A stretch of DNA of 45,600 nt from Thermoplasmata archaeon (GTDB lineage: Archaea > Thermoplasmatota > DTKX01 > VGTL01): contig JAWCLH010000024.1 in the NCBI GenBank assembly GCA_038851035.1, forward strand, positions 1 to 45,600. Reading direction: 5' to 3'. The number at the start of each line of letters is the position of its first letter. Position 1 is the stretch's first letter. Shown in pieces: positions 15,474 through 23,896 of the stretch. Made by a program: the position numbers and the translations under genes. The notes under the pieces were generated by a model. That model was not told where the DNA came from. It saw only the letters and a program-made list of their open reading frames with translations, and searched no databases.

Positions 15474-17231
15474 ATGAGAGAAACCAGCATGAAAGGCACT
15501 GCCCTGCTGATGGCGCTCGGCTTTCTTATGAGCGCGTTCGCTTTCTCCGCGCCCGCCGGTGCAGCGGAGGGCAGGGCGGGGAGCTTCGTGGTCAGCGTGA
15601 CATTCACCAACCCGGACGGGAGCCACGACAACTCCTCGGTTTGGAGCGCGAGCGAGCCCGTGAACATAACCGCCAATGTCTCCCTGGCCGAGGGTCAGGA
15701 GAGCGTCACGGACCTCAGCCTGAAGCTGCTCGTGAACGGGAACTTGAAAGAGAGCACCCACGTAGGAGCTCTCAACGTCGGCGAGTTCAGGGAACAGACC
15801 TGGCAGTGGAGCTCCACGGAGTACGGCGACTTCACAATCGAGGTCATCGCCATCAACGGAACAGACGAGGCCAACCAGACCGTCGCCACCAGCTACTACA
15901 GACTCCTGGCGAGCGACATCGTGATAACGGAGGTGACGCTGAGCGCGACCACCGCGCTCATCGGCGTTGACACGGTCACCATCACGGTGAAGCTCACGAA
16001 CAACGGGAACAAGGACGGCCCCGCGAGCGTCAACTTTAATTACAAGAGCTCCACGGACGAGGGCACCCTCGGGTCTATCGGGACGGAGGTGATGGCCGGA
16101 GCCTCGGTCGAGCGGACGTTCGAGACCAACTTCTCCGAGCTGACGGATGGCGAGTACCAGATTGGAGCGGCCATGCATGACTTCCGCAGCAGCGAGGTCT
16201 GGGCCGAGACAAACATCACCCTCGCTACTCCCAAAGCAAATGTGACCATCCAAGACATCTCCGTGAGTCCGGCGCAGGCGCTCGAGGGGGAGAATGTGAC
16301 GGTCACGGCCACCCTTTTCAACAACGGCACCGCGGACGCCCTCAACCTGACCGTTGAGTTCTTCGAGGGCGAGACGAGCGCCGGGAGCGTGGGCGAGGTC
16401 GATGTGACTAGGGGAGCCACGAAGGAGGTGACCTTCACCATCACTCTCTCACCGACAACGGGGGACATGGAGAGGGTGATTAAGGCAAGGGCCGGTGAGG
16501 CTGAGGCCACCGCGACGGTAACCGTTCTCGACCGAGTGCCCAGGATGCAGATTCTGGACTTCACGGTGCCGGATGGAATCAGAATCGGCGACACGGTCCA
16601 GCTCCGGGCAACTGTCAAGAACGTCGGCACCGCCGACGCTGTGGAGATGGTTGTTGAGTTCTACGACAACACGACCAAGCTCGGCGCCAGCGAGCCGTTC
16701 AACCTGACGGTGGGGTCCTCGCAGGAAGTTATGGTCAACGTGACGATAACCGGCGACCCCGACGCCAACCACACCTTTTTCGCGAAGGCGCTGGACGCTC
16801 AGGCGAATGTGACCAAGAACGTCGGGAGGAGGCTGAACCCCGCCGCAATAAAGATATCGAGCTTCACCGTCAAGCCCAAGTCCAAGACCGACCAGCCCAG
16901 GGACAGCACCCAGAGCTACACGCTCACCCTTGTGCTCCAGAACACCGGCGAGCTCTCCGGGACCGTCACCGTCTTGATAATGGAGAAGACAAAACAGATC
17001 GCCAGGGAGGACGTGACGGTAGCGCCGGGGGCGAGCGCGACCAAGACCTACACCTGGAAGGTCAAGGGAGAGGGCGACCACAAGGCCGTGGTCACCCTGA
17101 CAGGGGACGTGGGCGCGCCCGCGACCTCGGAGGCCAAGTGCAGCCTGAAGTACACGCCGGGCTTCGAGGTCGTGGCCCTGGCCGCGGCGATAGCCATTGC
17201 GGCGGTGCTGCTGAGGCGCAGGAAGGGCTGA
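15474..17231 (+). CDS. CARDB-repeat surface protein with PGF-CTERM anchor
   Basis: 585 residues. Signal peptide MRETSMKGTALLMALGFLMS with a probable cleavage site near PAGAAEG. The body consists of repeated CARDB-like beta-sandwiches, seen as VKLTNNGNKDGPASVN, ATLFNNGTADALNLTV, ATVKNVGTADAVEMVV and VLQNTGELSGTVTV. The C-terminus is TPGFEVVALAAAIAIAAVLL followed by RRRKG. That is PGF, a hydrophobic span and a basic tail: the PGF-CTERM signal cut by archaeosortase A and linked to lipid in other archaea. Many NxT/NxS sequons suggest N-glycosylation. I chose the ATG at 15474 over 15435 because the latter overlaps the TATA box. Role: cell-surface structural or adhesive protein. Confidence 0.85.
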   Translation: MRETSMKGTALLMALGFLMSAFAFSAPAGAAEGRAGSFVVSVTFTNPDGSHDNSSVWSASEPVNITANVSLAEGQESVTDLSLKLLVNGNLKESTHVGALNVGEFREQTWQWSSTEYGDFTIEVIAINGTDEANQTVATSYYRLLASDIVITEVTLSATTALIGVDTVTITVKLTNNGNKDGPASVNFNYKSSTDEGTLGSIGTEVMAGASVERTFETNFSELTDGEYQIGAAMHDFRSSEVWAETNITLATPKANVTIQDISVSPAQALEGENVTVTATLFNNGTADALNLTVEFFEGETSAGSVGEVDVTRGATKEVTFTITLSPTTGDMERVIKARAGEAEATATVTVLDRVPRMQILDFTVPDGIRIGDTVQLRATVKNVGTADAVEMVVEFYDNTTKLGASEPFNLTVGSSQEVMVNVTITGDPDANHTFFAKALDAQANVTKNVGRRLNPAAIKISSFTVKPKSKTDQPRDSTQSYTLTLVLQNTGELSGTVTVLIMEKTKQIAREDVTVAPGASATKTYTWKVKGEGDHKAVVTLTGDVGAPATSEAKCSLKYTPGFEVVALAAAIAIAAVLLRRRKG

Positions 17232-17269
17232 GTAGGCCCTTCCTCCCCCCTTTTTTCCTTTTCTTTTCC
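17220..17269 (+). terminator. hairpin plus T-tract terminator
   Basis: AGGAAGGGC (17220-17228) pairs perfectly with GCCCTTCCT (17236-17244) across a 7-base loop that includes the stop codon. A pyrimidine tract with T6, T4 and T4 runs follows (17251-17269). This looks like an intrinsic terminator. Confidence 0.7.
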
Positions 17270-17530
17270 TCCTTTGTCCCCTCGATGAGCGGAGGACTGT
17301 CTTTCCCTCACACAGCCAATTCACCGGCTCTATCAATCCTCCAGACCAACACCGGAGGATGCGCGTCGTGTCTTCGCGCGGGTAATGCCCATTTTCGATC
17401 CCACATGGCGTTGCGCTCCGGCCTCCCAGAGCCTCAGGGCCTCAGAGGTCCCGCGGCCGGGCGTGTCCACGTCCCGCCACCTCCGCCCTTTACCCATTTT
17501 ATCCCGCGCTCCGCCGCGCCGACCAAACTC
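17270..17530. other. intergenic stretch without recognised gene
   Basis: About 260 bases between the terminator and the next promoter. Short frames cross it, but none has a promoter, ribosome binding site or recognisable protein. It may hold a regulatory RNA, which I cannot show. Confidence 0.4.
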
Positions 17531-17540
17531 TATATATAGA
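17530..17540 (+). promoter_or_regulatory. TATA box of the C11 peptidase lipoprotein
   Basis: CTATATATAGA is a strong box centred about 29 bases before the ATG at 17564, fitting a leaderless transcript. Confidence 0.65.
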
Positions 17541-17563
17541 CCCACCCTCATTTTTAACCCCTG

Positions 17564-20230
17564 ATGACCCGGCGGGCGGCGGCCCTCGCTGCAGTTGCGG
17601 CATTTGCGGTTCTGCTCTCGGGCTGCACCGGCCCAAGCCTCAACCACCCTCCTGTCGTCGAGAGCTTCGAGCCCTCCGGGAGCCCCGCACTGCCCGAGGG
17701 GGGCTGTGTCACATTCCGGGTCGTCGCCAAGGACCCCGACGGCGGCCGACTGAGGTGCAGCTGGTACATCGACGGTGTTCTGAACTGTACCTCGGCCCCG
17801 CCCTTCGTCTTCGTCTACCATCCCGGCAGGGCCGTCGGCGAGCACACGGTCACCGCCGTTATCTCTGACGGTTACCTGACCGCGCGGCACGAGTGGAATG
17901 TCACAGTAATGAGGGTGAACCACCCCCCGACCTTCATTCGGACCGACCCCCCCGCCGGCAGCCTCACCGTGAGCGAGGGCTACGCCCTCGAGCTCGCGGT
18001 CGAGGTCGCCGACGCCGACGGAGACCCGGTCGTGCTCAGCTGGTTCGCCGATGAAGTTCACATCGGCCAGGGCCGCTCATCGTTCAGGTTCGAGACCGAC
18101 TACACCATGGCCGGGGAGCACCGGGTCAGGGTCGTCGCCTCGGACGGGAGCGCCCTCTGCGAGGCCGTCTGGAGCATCACGGTGCTGGATGTGAACAGGG
18201 CCCCGAGGGTGGTGTGGAGGTCGCCGGAGGGGGGGGTCAAAATCAGGGAGCTGGAGAGCGTCGAGTTCTCGCTGGAGGCCGTGGACGACGACGGAGACCC
18301 GGTGAGCGTGGTCTGGTACCTTGACGGAGCGGTGGCTGGGACCGGTGAGAGGTGGCTGTATACAACCGACTACTACTCCCACGGGGGCCACACCGTCCGC
18401 GCCAGCGCCTCCGATGGCCTCCTTGAGACCGGCGTCGAGTGGAGGGTCACTGTTGACAACCTGAACCGCCCCCCAGTGATTTCACAGGTGAAGCCTGAGG
18501 TGGAGGAGGTCGCCACGGGGGAGTACGAGCCCCTCCGGCTGTCGGTGTGGGGGTGGGACGAGGACGGCGACCCCCTGAGCGTCAGGTGGTTCGTGGACAA
18601 CGCGAGCGACCCAACGGCCTACGGCTGGAGCTTCGACTATGTGCCTGGATACAACGCTCTGGGAAACCACACCGTCCGCGCCGAGCTCTCCGACGGCGCC
18701 GACACCGCGTCGCGCAGCTGGACCGTGAGGGCGCTGAGGAGGACGGCGCTCTGGACGGTCCTCGTCTACATGTGTGCAGACAGCGACCTCGAGCCCTACT
18801 TGATTGAGGACATAAACGAGATGGAGAGCGTTGGCTCGGACGCGAATATCAGCGTCGTCGCACAGCTAGACCGCCACCCCAACTACGACGCCTCGAGCGG
18901 GGACTGGAGCGAGGCGCGCAGGTACCGCATCGAGCGGGACGGCGAGATGGGGTCCATCGGCTCGAGGCTCCTTCAGAGCCTGGGCGAGGTCAACACGGGG
19001 TCGGAGCAGACCCTCCAGGACTTCCTCCTCTGGGGCCTCGAGCACTTCCCCGCCAAAAACTATATGCTGGTAATCGGGGGGCACGGCGATGGGTGGCCGG
19101 GCATCCTGCAGGACTTCTCCGACGGCAACTCAAGAATTTCTACAGAGGGCGTCGCCTCCGCGGTGCGCGCCTTCGCCGAGGTGAGGGGAGCCCCTCTGGA
19201 TGTCCTCCACCTCGACGTCTGCTACTGGGCGATGCTCGAGACCGGGTGGCCCCTGAGGGGCAGTGTACAGTACATCGTGGGCTCGGAGGACATCGACCCC
19301 AGCACTGGCCAGAGCTACGACGAGCTACTTAAGAAGCTGGGAGCCCGCCCCTCCATGGATGCCGGGGAGCTCGCGGTCGAGGCCGTCAGGACCTTCGCTG
19401 AAGCCTACACCGACGGAAAGCCCTGGCCCGAGGACAACGAGACCTTCACGATTTCAGCGGTCGGGGCGGACGCGCTGGAGGAGGTGGCTCTCAGGCTGGA
19501 CAACCTCTCGCGAGTGCTCATGGGCAGTCTGAGCCCCCTGAGCCCGGCCATCGCAGAGGCCAGGATGAGGGTGGAGCCCTATGGAAAGCCGGACTACATG
19601 GACCTCCACCACTTCGTCAGGGAGCTGCGCTCAAGAAGCTCGAGCGACTCGTTGAACGCGAGCGCTGATGCCCTCATTTCAGCCATTGACTCGGCGGTGG
19701 CGCTCAGCATTTCGGGGGCGCAGAGGCCGAACTCGCGCGGCATCTCGATTTTCTTCCCAAGAAACCCGTCCGGCTACAAATCCTCGTACACCTCCCTGGC
19801 ACTCAGCGCCTCCCACCTCTGGGACGACTTCCTGAGGGCTTACCATGGCGTCGGCGGCAGGGGCGGCGGGCCCCGGGGAGGGGACGGAGGAGGGTGCTCG
19901 CTCCCGGCCCGGGGGGGGGGGGGGCGGGAGGCTGACGGGAAGCAACACTGGACAATGGACAATCTGGGAGGGAGATGCTGCGGCGCGGCGGAATCGGCGG
20001 TGTCGAAAGGGGGCTTGGGCCTTCAGGTCGTGGGGGGACCTAGCGGGAGGCCTAGCGAATTCCAATTCTCCTCAGAACATCGTCAACCGTCTCGGCCTCG
20101 TGTCTGCGCTGTATCTCCTCCCACCGCCTCTTCCTCTCCTCCCTCCGCCTCTCCTCCTCCCGGCGGCGCCTCTCCTCCTCGCTGGGGACCGCCTCCTGGG
20201 CGCGCGAGACTGGGAGCTCCCCCTCCGTGA
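17564..20230 (+). CDS. clostripain-like (C11) cysteine peptidase lipoprotein with Ig/PKD repeats
   Basis: The N-terminus MTRRAAALAAVAAFAVLLSGC ends in a lipobox (LSGC), so it is likely lipid-anchored outside the membrane. Four Ig/PKD-like repeats follow, each with a DxDGDPVxxxWYxDG motif, up to about residue 390. The peptidase domain begins at TALWTVLVYMCADSDLEPY. The catalytic pair of clan CD proteases is visible as GGHGDGW (His507) and LDVCYWAM (Cys553), matching family C11, which cleaves after basic residues in known members. Downstream of about residue 770 the sequence becomes Gly-rich, and a run of 14 G at 19911-19924 lies in the frame. As read, translation continues to 20230 and overlaps the opposite gene by 179 bases. 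One extra G, or two fewer, would stop it at 19933-19935, which I think is the true end. Confidence 0.8.
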   Translation: MTRRAAALAAVAAFAVLLSGCTGPSLNHPPVVESFEPSGSPALPEGGCVTFRVVAKDPDGGRLRCSWYIDGVLNCTSAPPFVFVYHPGRAVGEHTVTAVISDGYLTARHEWNVTVMRVNHPPTFIRTDPPAGSLTVSEGYALELAVEVADADGDPVVLSWFADEVHIGQGRSSFRFETDYTMAGEHRVRVVASDGSALCEAVWSITVLDVNRAPRVVWRSPEGGVKIRELESVEFSLEAVDDDGDPVSVVWYLDGAVAGTGERWLYTTDYYSHGGHTVRASASDGLLETGVEWRVTVDNLNRPPVISQVKPEVEEVATGEYEPLRLSVWGWDEDGDPLSVRWFVDNASDPTAYGWSFDYVPGYNALGNHTVRAELSDGADTASRSWTVRALRRTALWTVLVYMCADSDLEPYLIEDINEMESVGSDANISVVAQLDRHPNYDASSGDWSEARRYRIERDGEMGSIGSRLLQSLGEVNTGSEQTLQDFLLWGLEHFPAKNYMLVIGGHGDGWPGILQDFSDGNSRISTEGVASAVRAFAEVRGAPLDVLHLDVCYWAMLETGWPLRGSVQYIVGSEDIDPSTGQSYDELLKKLGARPSMDAGELAVEAVRTFAEAYTDGKPWPEDNETFTISAVGADALEEVALRLDNLSRVLMGSLSPLSPAIAEARMRVEPYGKPDYMDLHHFVRELRSRSSSDSLNASADALISAIDSAVALSISGAQRPNSRGISIFFPRNPSGYKSSYTSLALSASHLWDDFLRAYHGVGGRGGGPRGGDGGGCSLPARGGGGREADGKQHWTMDNLGGRCCGAAESAVSKGGLGLQVVGGPSGRPSEFQFSSEHRQPSRPRVCAVSPPTASSSPPSASPPPGGASPPRWGPPPGRARLGAPPP
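19911..19924 (+). repeat. 14-base G homopolymer in coding sequence
   Basis: An uninterrupted run of 14 G lies near the 3' end of the peptidase gene. Its length decides whether the protein stops at once (TGA at 19933) or runs on for about 100 codons. It is either a slippage-prone site or an assembly length error. Confidence 0.9.
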
Positions 20231-21332
20231 CCTGCGACCTCGCTCCCGCGGCACCTGCGGCCTCCGCCGCCTCCCTCTTCCTCGCCTCCTCCTCCCTGCG
20301 CCGCCTCTCTTCTTCCCTTCTCCTCTCCTCCTCCTTTCTCCTCTCCTCCGCCTTCCGCCTCTCCTCCTCCGCCCTCCTCAACTCCTCCCTCTTCTTCTCC
20401 TGGAGGGCTTTGAGCTGGGAGGTCAGGGCGTCCATGTCCACGCCCCGGGCTTTCGGGGGCTCGGGCGGTGGTGGCCTGACCTCTGGCTTCCCCTGCCTCG
20501 GCGTCGGGGGAATCGATGGCTGCGGAGCCTTTTTGGAAATGGTTCGCTCGATGTCCTTCTGCAGGAGAACGAGGGCCAGAGGACCCTGGACGAAGTCCTT
20601 CTCAGGCGCGGGCTCCTCGGGCGGCGGGACCGCCGGTGGCGCCACGTCCGGCTGCTGGAGGGGTGTGCCGAAGGCTGGCCTTCCCTCCCTCCACGCGGGC
20701 CCGCGGGGCGCGGGCGGCGCGGCCGCTCCACTCACGGCGGCCCCTCCAGCACCTCTACTGGTCCCGATCACCTCAGCCAGCGGGCCCTCCTCGTAGACGG
20801 CCCGGGGCGGGGGCTCCATCTCGAGAACCTCAGGCTCGTCCTCGACAAAGAGGACCTCCTCCCCAGTCGGCCCGGTTTCTGGCTCAAGGGCCTCCTCGCG
20901 CAGGAGCTTGCGGTCCTCCTCGTGGAGAATTCGGTCGATCATCCCGAGCTCCCTGTCGTAGGACGCCGCCGGCGCCCCGGAGGGCTCGGAGACGACTTCA
21001 ACGGAGGGCTCGCGGTAGGCCGGTGGGTAGGAGGGGGTGCGGTAGGACTGGTAGGGCTGGTAGGAGTCGTAGGCCGGGGGCACCGGGGGCACGCGGGCCC
21101 TCTGGGCCGCCCTTCTCCGGGCCTCAATCACCGCCCTCGCCGCCCGCCGGTCCATCTCGGAGGTGTAGCGGATGTAGAAGAAGTAGATCACCAGCCCCGC
21201 CCCGAGTATTATCGCCATTATGACCAGCATCCAGAAAAGGACGCTCTCCACCCCGCTGGTCTGGTAGACGGGGCAGTGGATGGCCCGGATGTTTGAGGGG
21301 GCTGGATGCGGGGGGAGCGAGAAGGGCGTCAT
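20052..21332 (-). CDS. single-pass membrane protein with Tyr/Pro motifs and charged coiled coil
   Basis: 426 residues. A short outside segment is followed by one membrane span at about residues 31-53 (SVLFWMLVIMAIILGAGLVIY). The rest is predicted cytoplasmic, because positive residues follow the span (MDRRAARAVIEARRRAAQRAR). Next comes a Tyr/Pro stretch with PPAYDSYQPYQSYRTPSYPP, then a Pro/Glu-rich linker, then about 70 residues of Arg/Glu-rich helix (RREEERRRREEEARK). A distinct C-terminal end, ETVDDVLRRIGIR, closes it. No family is recognised. The ATG lies 31 bases from a strong TATA box. It may be a membrane-tethered scaffold; this is inference. Confidence 0.75.
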   Translation of the reverse strand: MTPFSLPPHPAPSNIRAIHCPVYQTSGVESVLFWMLVIMAIILGAGLVIYFFYIRYTSEMDRRAARAVIEARRRAAQRARVPPVPPAYDSYQPYQSYRTPSYPPAYREPSVEVVSEPSGAPAASYDRELGMIDRILHEEDRKLLREEALEPETGPTGEEVLFVEDEPEVLEMEPPPRAVYEEGPLAEVIGTSRGAGGAAVSGAAAPPAPRGPAWREGRPAFGTPLQQPDVAPPAVPPPEEPAPEKDFVQGPLALVLLQKDIERTISKKAPQPSIPPTPRQGKPEVRPPPPEPPKARGVDMDALTSQLKALQEKKREELRRAEEERRKAEERRKEEERRREEERRRREEEARKREAAEAAGAAGARSQVTEGELPVSRAQEAVPSEEERRRREEERRREERKRRWEEIQRRHEAETVDDVLRRIGIR

Positions 21333-21356
21333 CGGCGCTTTTCCCTATGTTTTATC

Positions 21357-21370
21357 GAATATAAATATTC
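21357..21370 (-). promoter_or_regulatory. TATA box of the single-pass membrane protein
   Basis: GAATATTTATATTC on the minus strand is centred about 31 bases before the ATG at 21332, with no ribosome binding site. It is nearly palindromic. Confidence 0.6.
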
Positions 21371-21563
21371 TGCATCCTGGGCTCCCGGGGCGCGCCCGCG
21401 CGAGGCGCTGGCTGGGCGCCCGCGGGACGCACGGGGATTTGGCTCGCTTCCCGCGAGAACCCGCGCACGGGCGCTGCGCGCCGTGCAAACGGGAACCCGG
21501 CGGAATTCCCACGCGGCCGGAAGAGTAATAATCCCGAGGGTCGATTTCCCTCCCGGTGACCGG

Positions 21564-21908
21564 ATGCCGGAGAAGAGCAAGGCCACGAGCGCTTGTATCA
21601 TGAGGTGGCGGCACTACCTGCTCGCCACGAGAAGGAACCTCCAGGACTTCCCCGACCTGAAGGACGAGCTCGATGTTTTCGAGAGGGACATCGCGGCCTT
21701 CGAGAGGGAGAACCAGGAGCAGGAGAAATTGAAGGCGGAGCTCAAGGCCGCGACCCAGAGGGTCAACGCCGCCATGCGCGAGCTCCGGAGGAAGGAGGCG
21801 GCGCTGAAGAGGCGCTGGGAGGCGAAGTACGGCCCACGCTCGCCGAAGATGATGGAGCTGGAGCCCGCCACCGAGGGAAAGTTGCGGAAGGCGCCCGCGG
21901 TCCCCTGA
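21564..21908 (+). CDS. small coiled-coil protein
   Basis: 114 residues, no signal peptide. The start region is MPEKSKATSACIMRWRHYLL. A continuous charged helix follows at about residues 30-85, with heptad-like spacing (LKDELDVFERDIAAFERENQEQ and LKAELKAATQRVNAAMREL), which suggests a coiled-coil dimer. A short tail, KYGPRSPKMMEL, follows. The open frame extends further upstream, but I chose this ATG because GGTGACC lies just before it and a TATA-like GTAATAAT at about 21525 would place the transcript start near 21550. No family is recognised. Confidence 0.65.
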   Translation: MPEKSKATSACIMRWRHYLLATRRNLQDFPDLKDELDVFERDIAAFERENQEQEKLKAELKAATQRVNAAMRELRRKEAALKRRWEAKYGPRSPKMMELEPATEGKLRKAPAVP

Positions 21909-21999
21909 GCGCCAGACCCGCGCGCTCGCTTCCATGAGCCGCCGCCGGGACACCCCGCAGGCCCGCCCCCGGAATTCGGAGGGGACCGGGCCGGCGCCG

Positions 22000-22630
22000 A
22001 CGTGAGGTTCATCGGCCCCGACCGGCGGCCCGCCGACCCCGACCAGAGGACCATCGACCCCGCTCTGGCGCCCGTCGGGTTCGATTGAAGCCCCATCGAC
22101 CTCGACGGGAAGCCTATCCGCCACGATTGAAGCCCCATCGACCTCGACGGGAAGCCTATCCGCCACGATTGAAGCCCCATTGGCCCCTAAGGGAAGCCCC
22201 TCCACAATGATTGAGCCCCCATCGACCCCGGCGAGCAGCCCATCCACCACTATTAAAGCACCCTCGGTCCCGCCGGGAAGCTCCTCCGCAACGATCGAGG
22301 CACCATTGGCCCCCGCAGAGAGCCCGTGTGCAACGATTGAAGCCCCATTGGCCCCTAAGGGAAGCCCCTCCACAATGATTGAGCCCCCATCGACCCAGGC
22401 GGAAAGTCCCTCCGCCACGATTGAGGCACCATTGGCCCCCGCTCTAGGGCCCATCGGATTCGATTGATGCCCCATCGACCCTCTTCTTGTGACCATCGGG
22501 CCCGATTGAGGCCCCATCGGCCTCGGCAGAAAGTCCGTCCAGCACGATTGAGACACCATCAGCCTTACTCTGGGGCCCATCGGGCCAGATTGAAGCCCCA
22601 GCGAAACGGGCCGGGAGCCGCTTCCACCAC
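22000..22630. repeat. 42-bp tandem repeat array, about 15 units
   Basis: The motif ATTGAAGCCCCATCGACC recurs at 22084, 22126, 22168, 22210, 22252, 22294, 22336, 22378, 22420, 22463, 22505, 22547 and 22589. Weaker units in the same phase lie at 22000 and 22042. Every step is 42 bases except one of 43 (22420 to 22463). Units at 22084 and 22126 are identical, as are those at 22168 and 22336. The unit is 14 codons long and open on both strands, but differences between units are not concentrated at third positions and the single-base insertion breaks every frame, so I do not call a gene. The array fills the gap before the GHMP kinase gene. Confidence 0.88.
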
Positions 22631-22756
22631 GCTCGCGCTGCTCTCTGGAGCGGCGGGGCGCGCGTCCATTCTGGCCGAAAGCGCGCGGCCGCGGCCGCGG
22701 CTGCGCCCCCGGAAACCTTTTTAGCCGCCCGGCCCGTTCCCCCCGCCGGTGTTGGC

Positions 22757-23776
22757 TTGCTCATCAGGAGCCGGGCGCCGCTGAGAATCAGCTTCTGCGG
22801 CGGCGGGACCGACGTTCCGCCCTACCCGCAGGAGAGGGGCGGGGTGGTGCTCAGCACGAGCATCAACAAGTACGCCTACGGCACCCTGATTCCCGCAAAG
22901 AGGAGGGGCGTCGAGGTCAGGTCGCTGGACTACAACGTCGTGGCGAGCTACGACACGCCCTCCGACCTCATCTACAACGGCGAGCTCGACCTCGTTAAGG
23001 CGGCGCTGAGGAAGATGGGCGTGAGCGGAGGCCTCAGGCTATTCCTGCACAGCGACGCCCCGCCGGGCTCCGGCCTCGGCTCCTCCTCGACGATGACGGT
23101 TACGCTCGTCGGGCTCCTCAGGCACTACCTGAAGAGGCCGATGACGGACTATGAGATCGCCGAGACGGCCTATGACATCGAGAGGAGGGAGCTCGGAATT
23201 CCCGGAGGGATGCAGGACCAGTACGCCGCCGCCTTCGGCGGCTTCAACCTCATCGAATTCAACCCAGACCGCGTCGTTGTCAACCCCCTGAAGGTCCCAG
23301 AGAACTATCTGAACGAGCTCGAGTACCACCTCGTCCTCTGCTACACTGGCAGGACTCGCCTATCCGCAAACATCATCAAGGACCAGGTCAGGTCCTACGT
23401 GGAGAAGAAAAGAGACGTCATGGAAGCGCTCGACAGGATGAAGGCACTGACCATCGAGATGAAGAACGCGCTCCTGACCGGAAGGCTGGAGGAGTTCGGA
23501 GAGCTCATGCACAGAGGGTGGCTGGAGAAGAAGAAGCTCGCGCGGCGCATCACAAACCCAGCGATAGAGAGGATGTACGAGCTCGCCCGGAGAAAGGGCG
23601 CGATCGGAGGAAAGATTCTGGGCGCCGGCGGGGGCGGCTACATGCTCCTGTACTGCGACTTCAGGCGGAAGCACCTTGTCACCGAGGCTTTGGAGCGCGC
23701 GGGCGGGGAGGTCGTGGAGTTCGGCTTCGAGCCCCACGGGCTCAGGACGTGGGAGGTCAACGAGTCCGGGAGATAG
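22757..23776 (+). CDS. hddA: GHMP kinase, D-glycero-D-manno-heptose 7-phosphate kinase type
   Basis: 339 residues from a TTG start, which gives the family N-terminus MLIRSRAPLRISFCGGGTD. The motif PPGSGLGSSS (about 102-111) is the ATP-binding loop of GHMP kinases, and KILGAGGGGYMLLY near residue 295 is the third GHMP motif. The sequence follows the HddA/FKP kinase branch, which phosphorylates heptose 7-phosphate or free sugars at the anomeric carbon. Assignment to heptose is supported by the GmhA-type isomerase gene downstream, but fucose or another sugar cannot be excluded. A CTTTTTAG box near 22716 could be the promoter. Tandem repeats flank the gene on both sides. Confidence 0.8.
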   Translation: MLIRSRAPLRISFCGGGTDVPPYPQERGGVVLSTSINKYAYGTLIPAKRRGVEVRSLDYNVVASYDTPSDLIYNGELDLVKAALRKMGVSGGLRLFLHSDAPPGSGLGSSSTMTVTLVGLLRHYLKRPMTDYEIAETAYDIERRELGIPGGMQDQYAAAFGGFNLIEFNPDRVVVNPLKVPENYLNELEYHLVLCYTGRTRLSANIIKDQVRSYVEKKRDVMEALDRMKALTIEMKNALLTGRLEEFGELMHRGWLEKKKLARRITNPAIERMYELARRKGAIGGKILGAGGGGYMLLYCDFRRKHLVTEALERAGGEVVEFGFEPHGLRTWEVNESGR

Positions 23777-23896
23777 CCGGCGCCCGGTCAGCGCGATGCG
23801 GCGCGCGCTGGGGAGAGATGCGGCGGCGCAAGCCGGGGGGCAGGTACGCGGCGCTGGAGCGGGAACTGGTGGAACAAAAGGGGGTGGAGGGGGAAA
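23777..23896. other. GC-rich spacer before repeat array
   Basis: About 120 bases between the kinase stop and the 28-bp repeats, with no gene recognised. The last 30 or so bases are already purine-rich and look like a decayed repeat unit. Confidence 0.4.

Noticed and set aside
14417-15970. A 517-codon plus-strand frame covering purQ and the start of the CARDB gene
   Set aside because: It is antisense to the conserved PurQ sequence and crosses the A/T-rich promoter region; it has no recognisable protein features.
21345-22580. A 411-codon open frame on the minus strand through the 42-bp repeats, giving 14-residue repeats of the type GASIVADRLPVEVD
   Set aside because: It runs antisense through the coiled-coil gene, its frame in the first 40 codons differs from the repeat frame because of the one-base slip, and no promoter or ribosome binding site precedes it. 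Differences between units do not favour third codon positions.
22444-22764. A 106-codon open frame on the minus strand starting opposite the GHMP kinase start
   Set aside because: It stops at the slip inside the repeats, begins with Ala/Gly/Arg low-complexity sequence and overlaps the kinase promoter; it looks like chance openness in GC-rich DNA.
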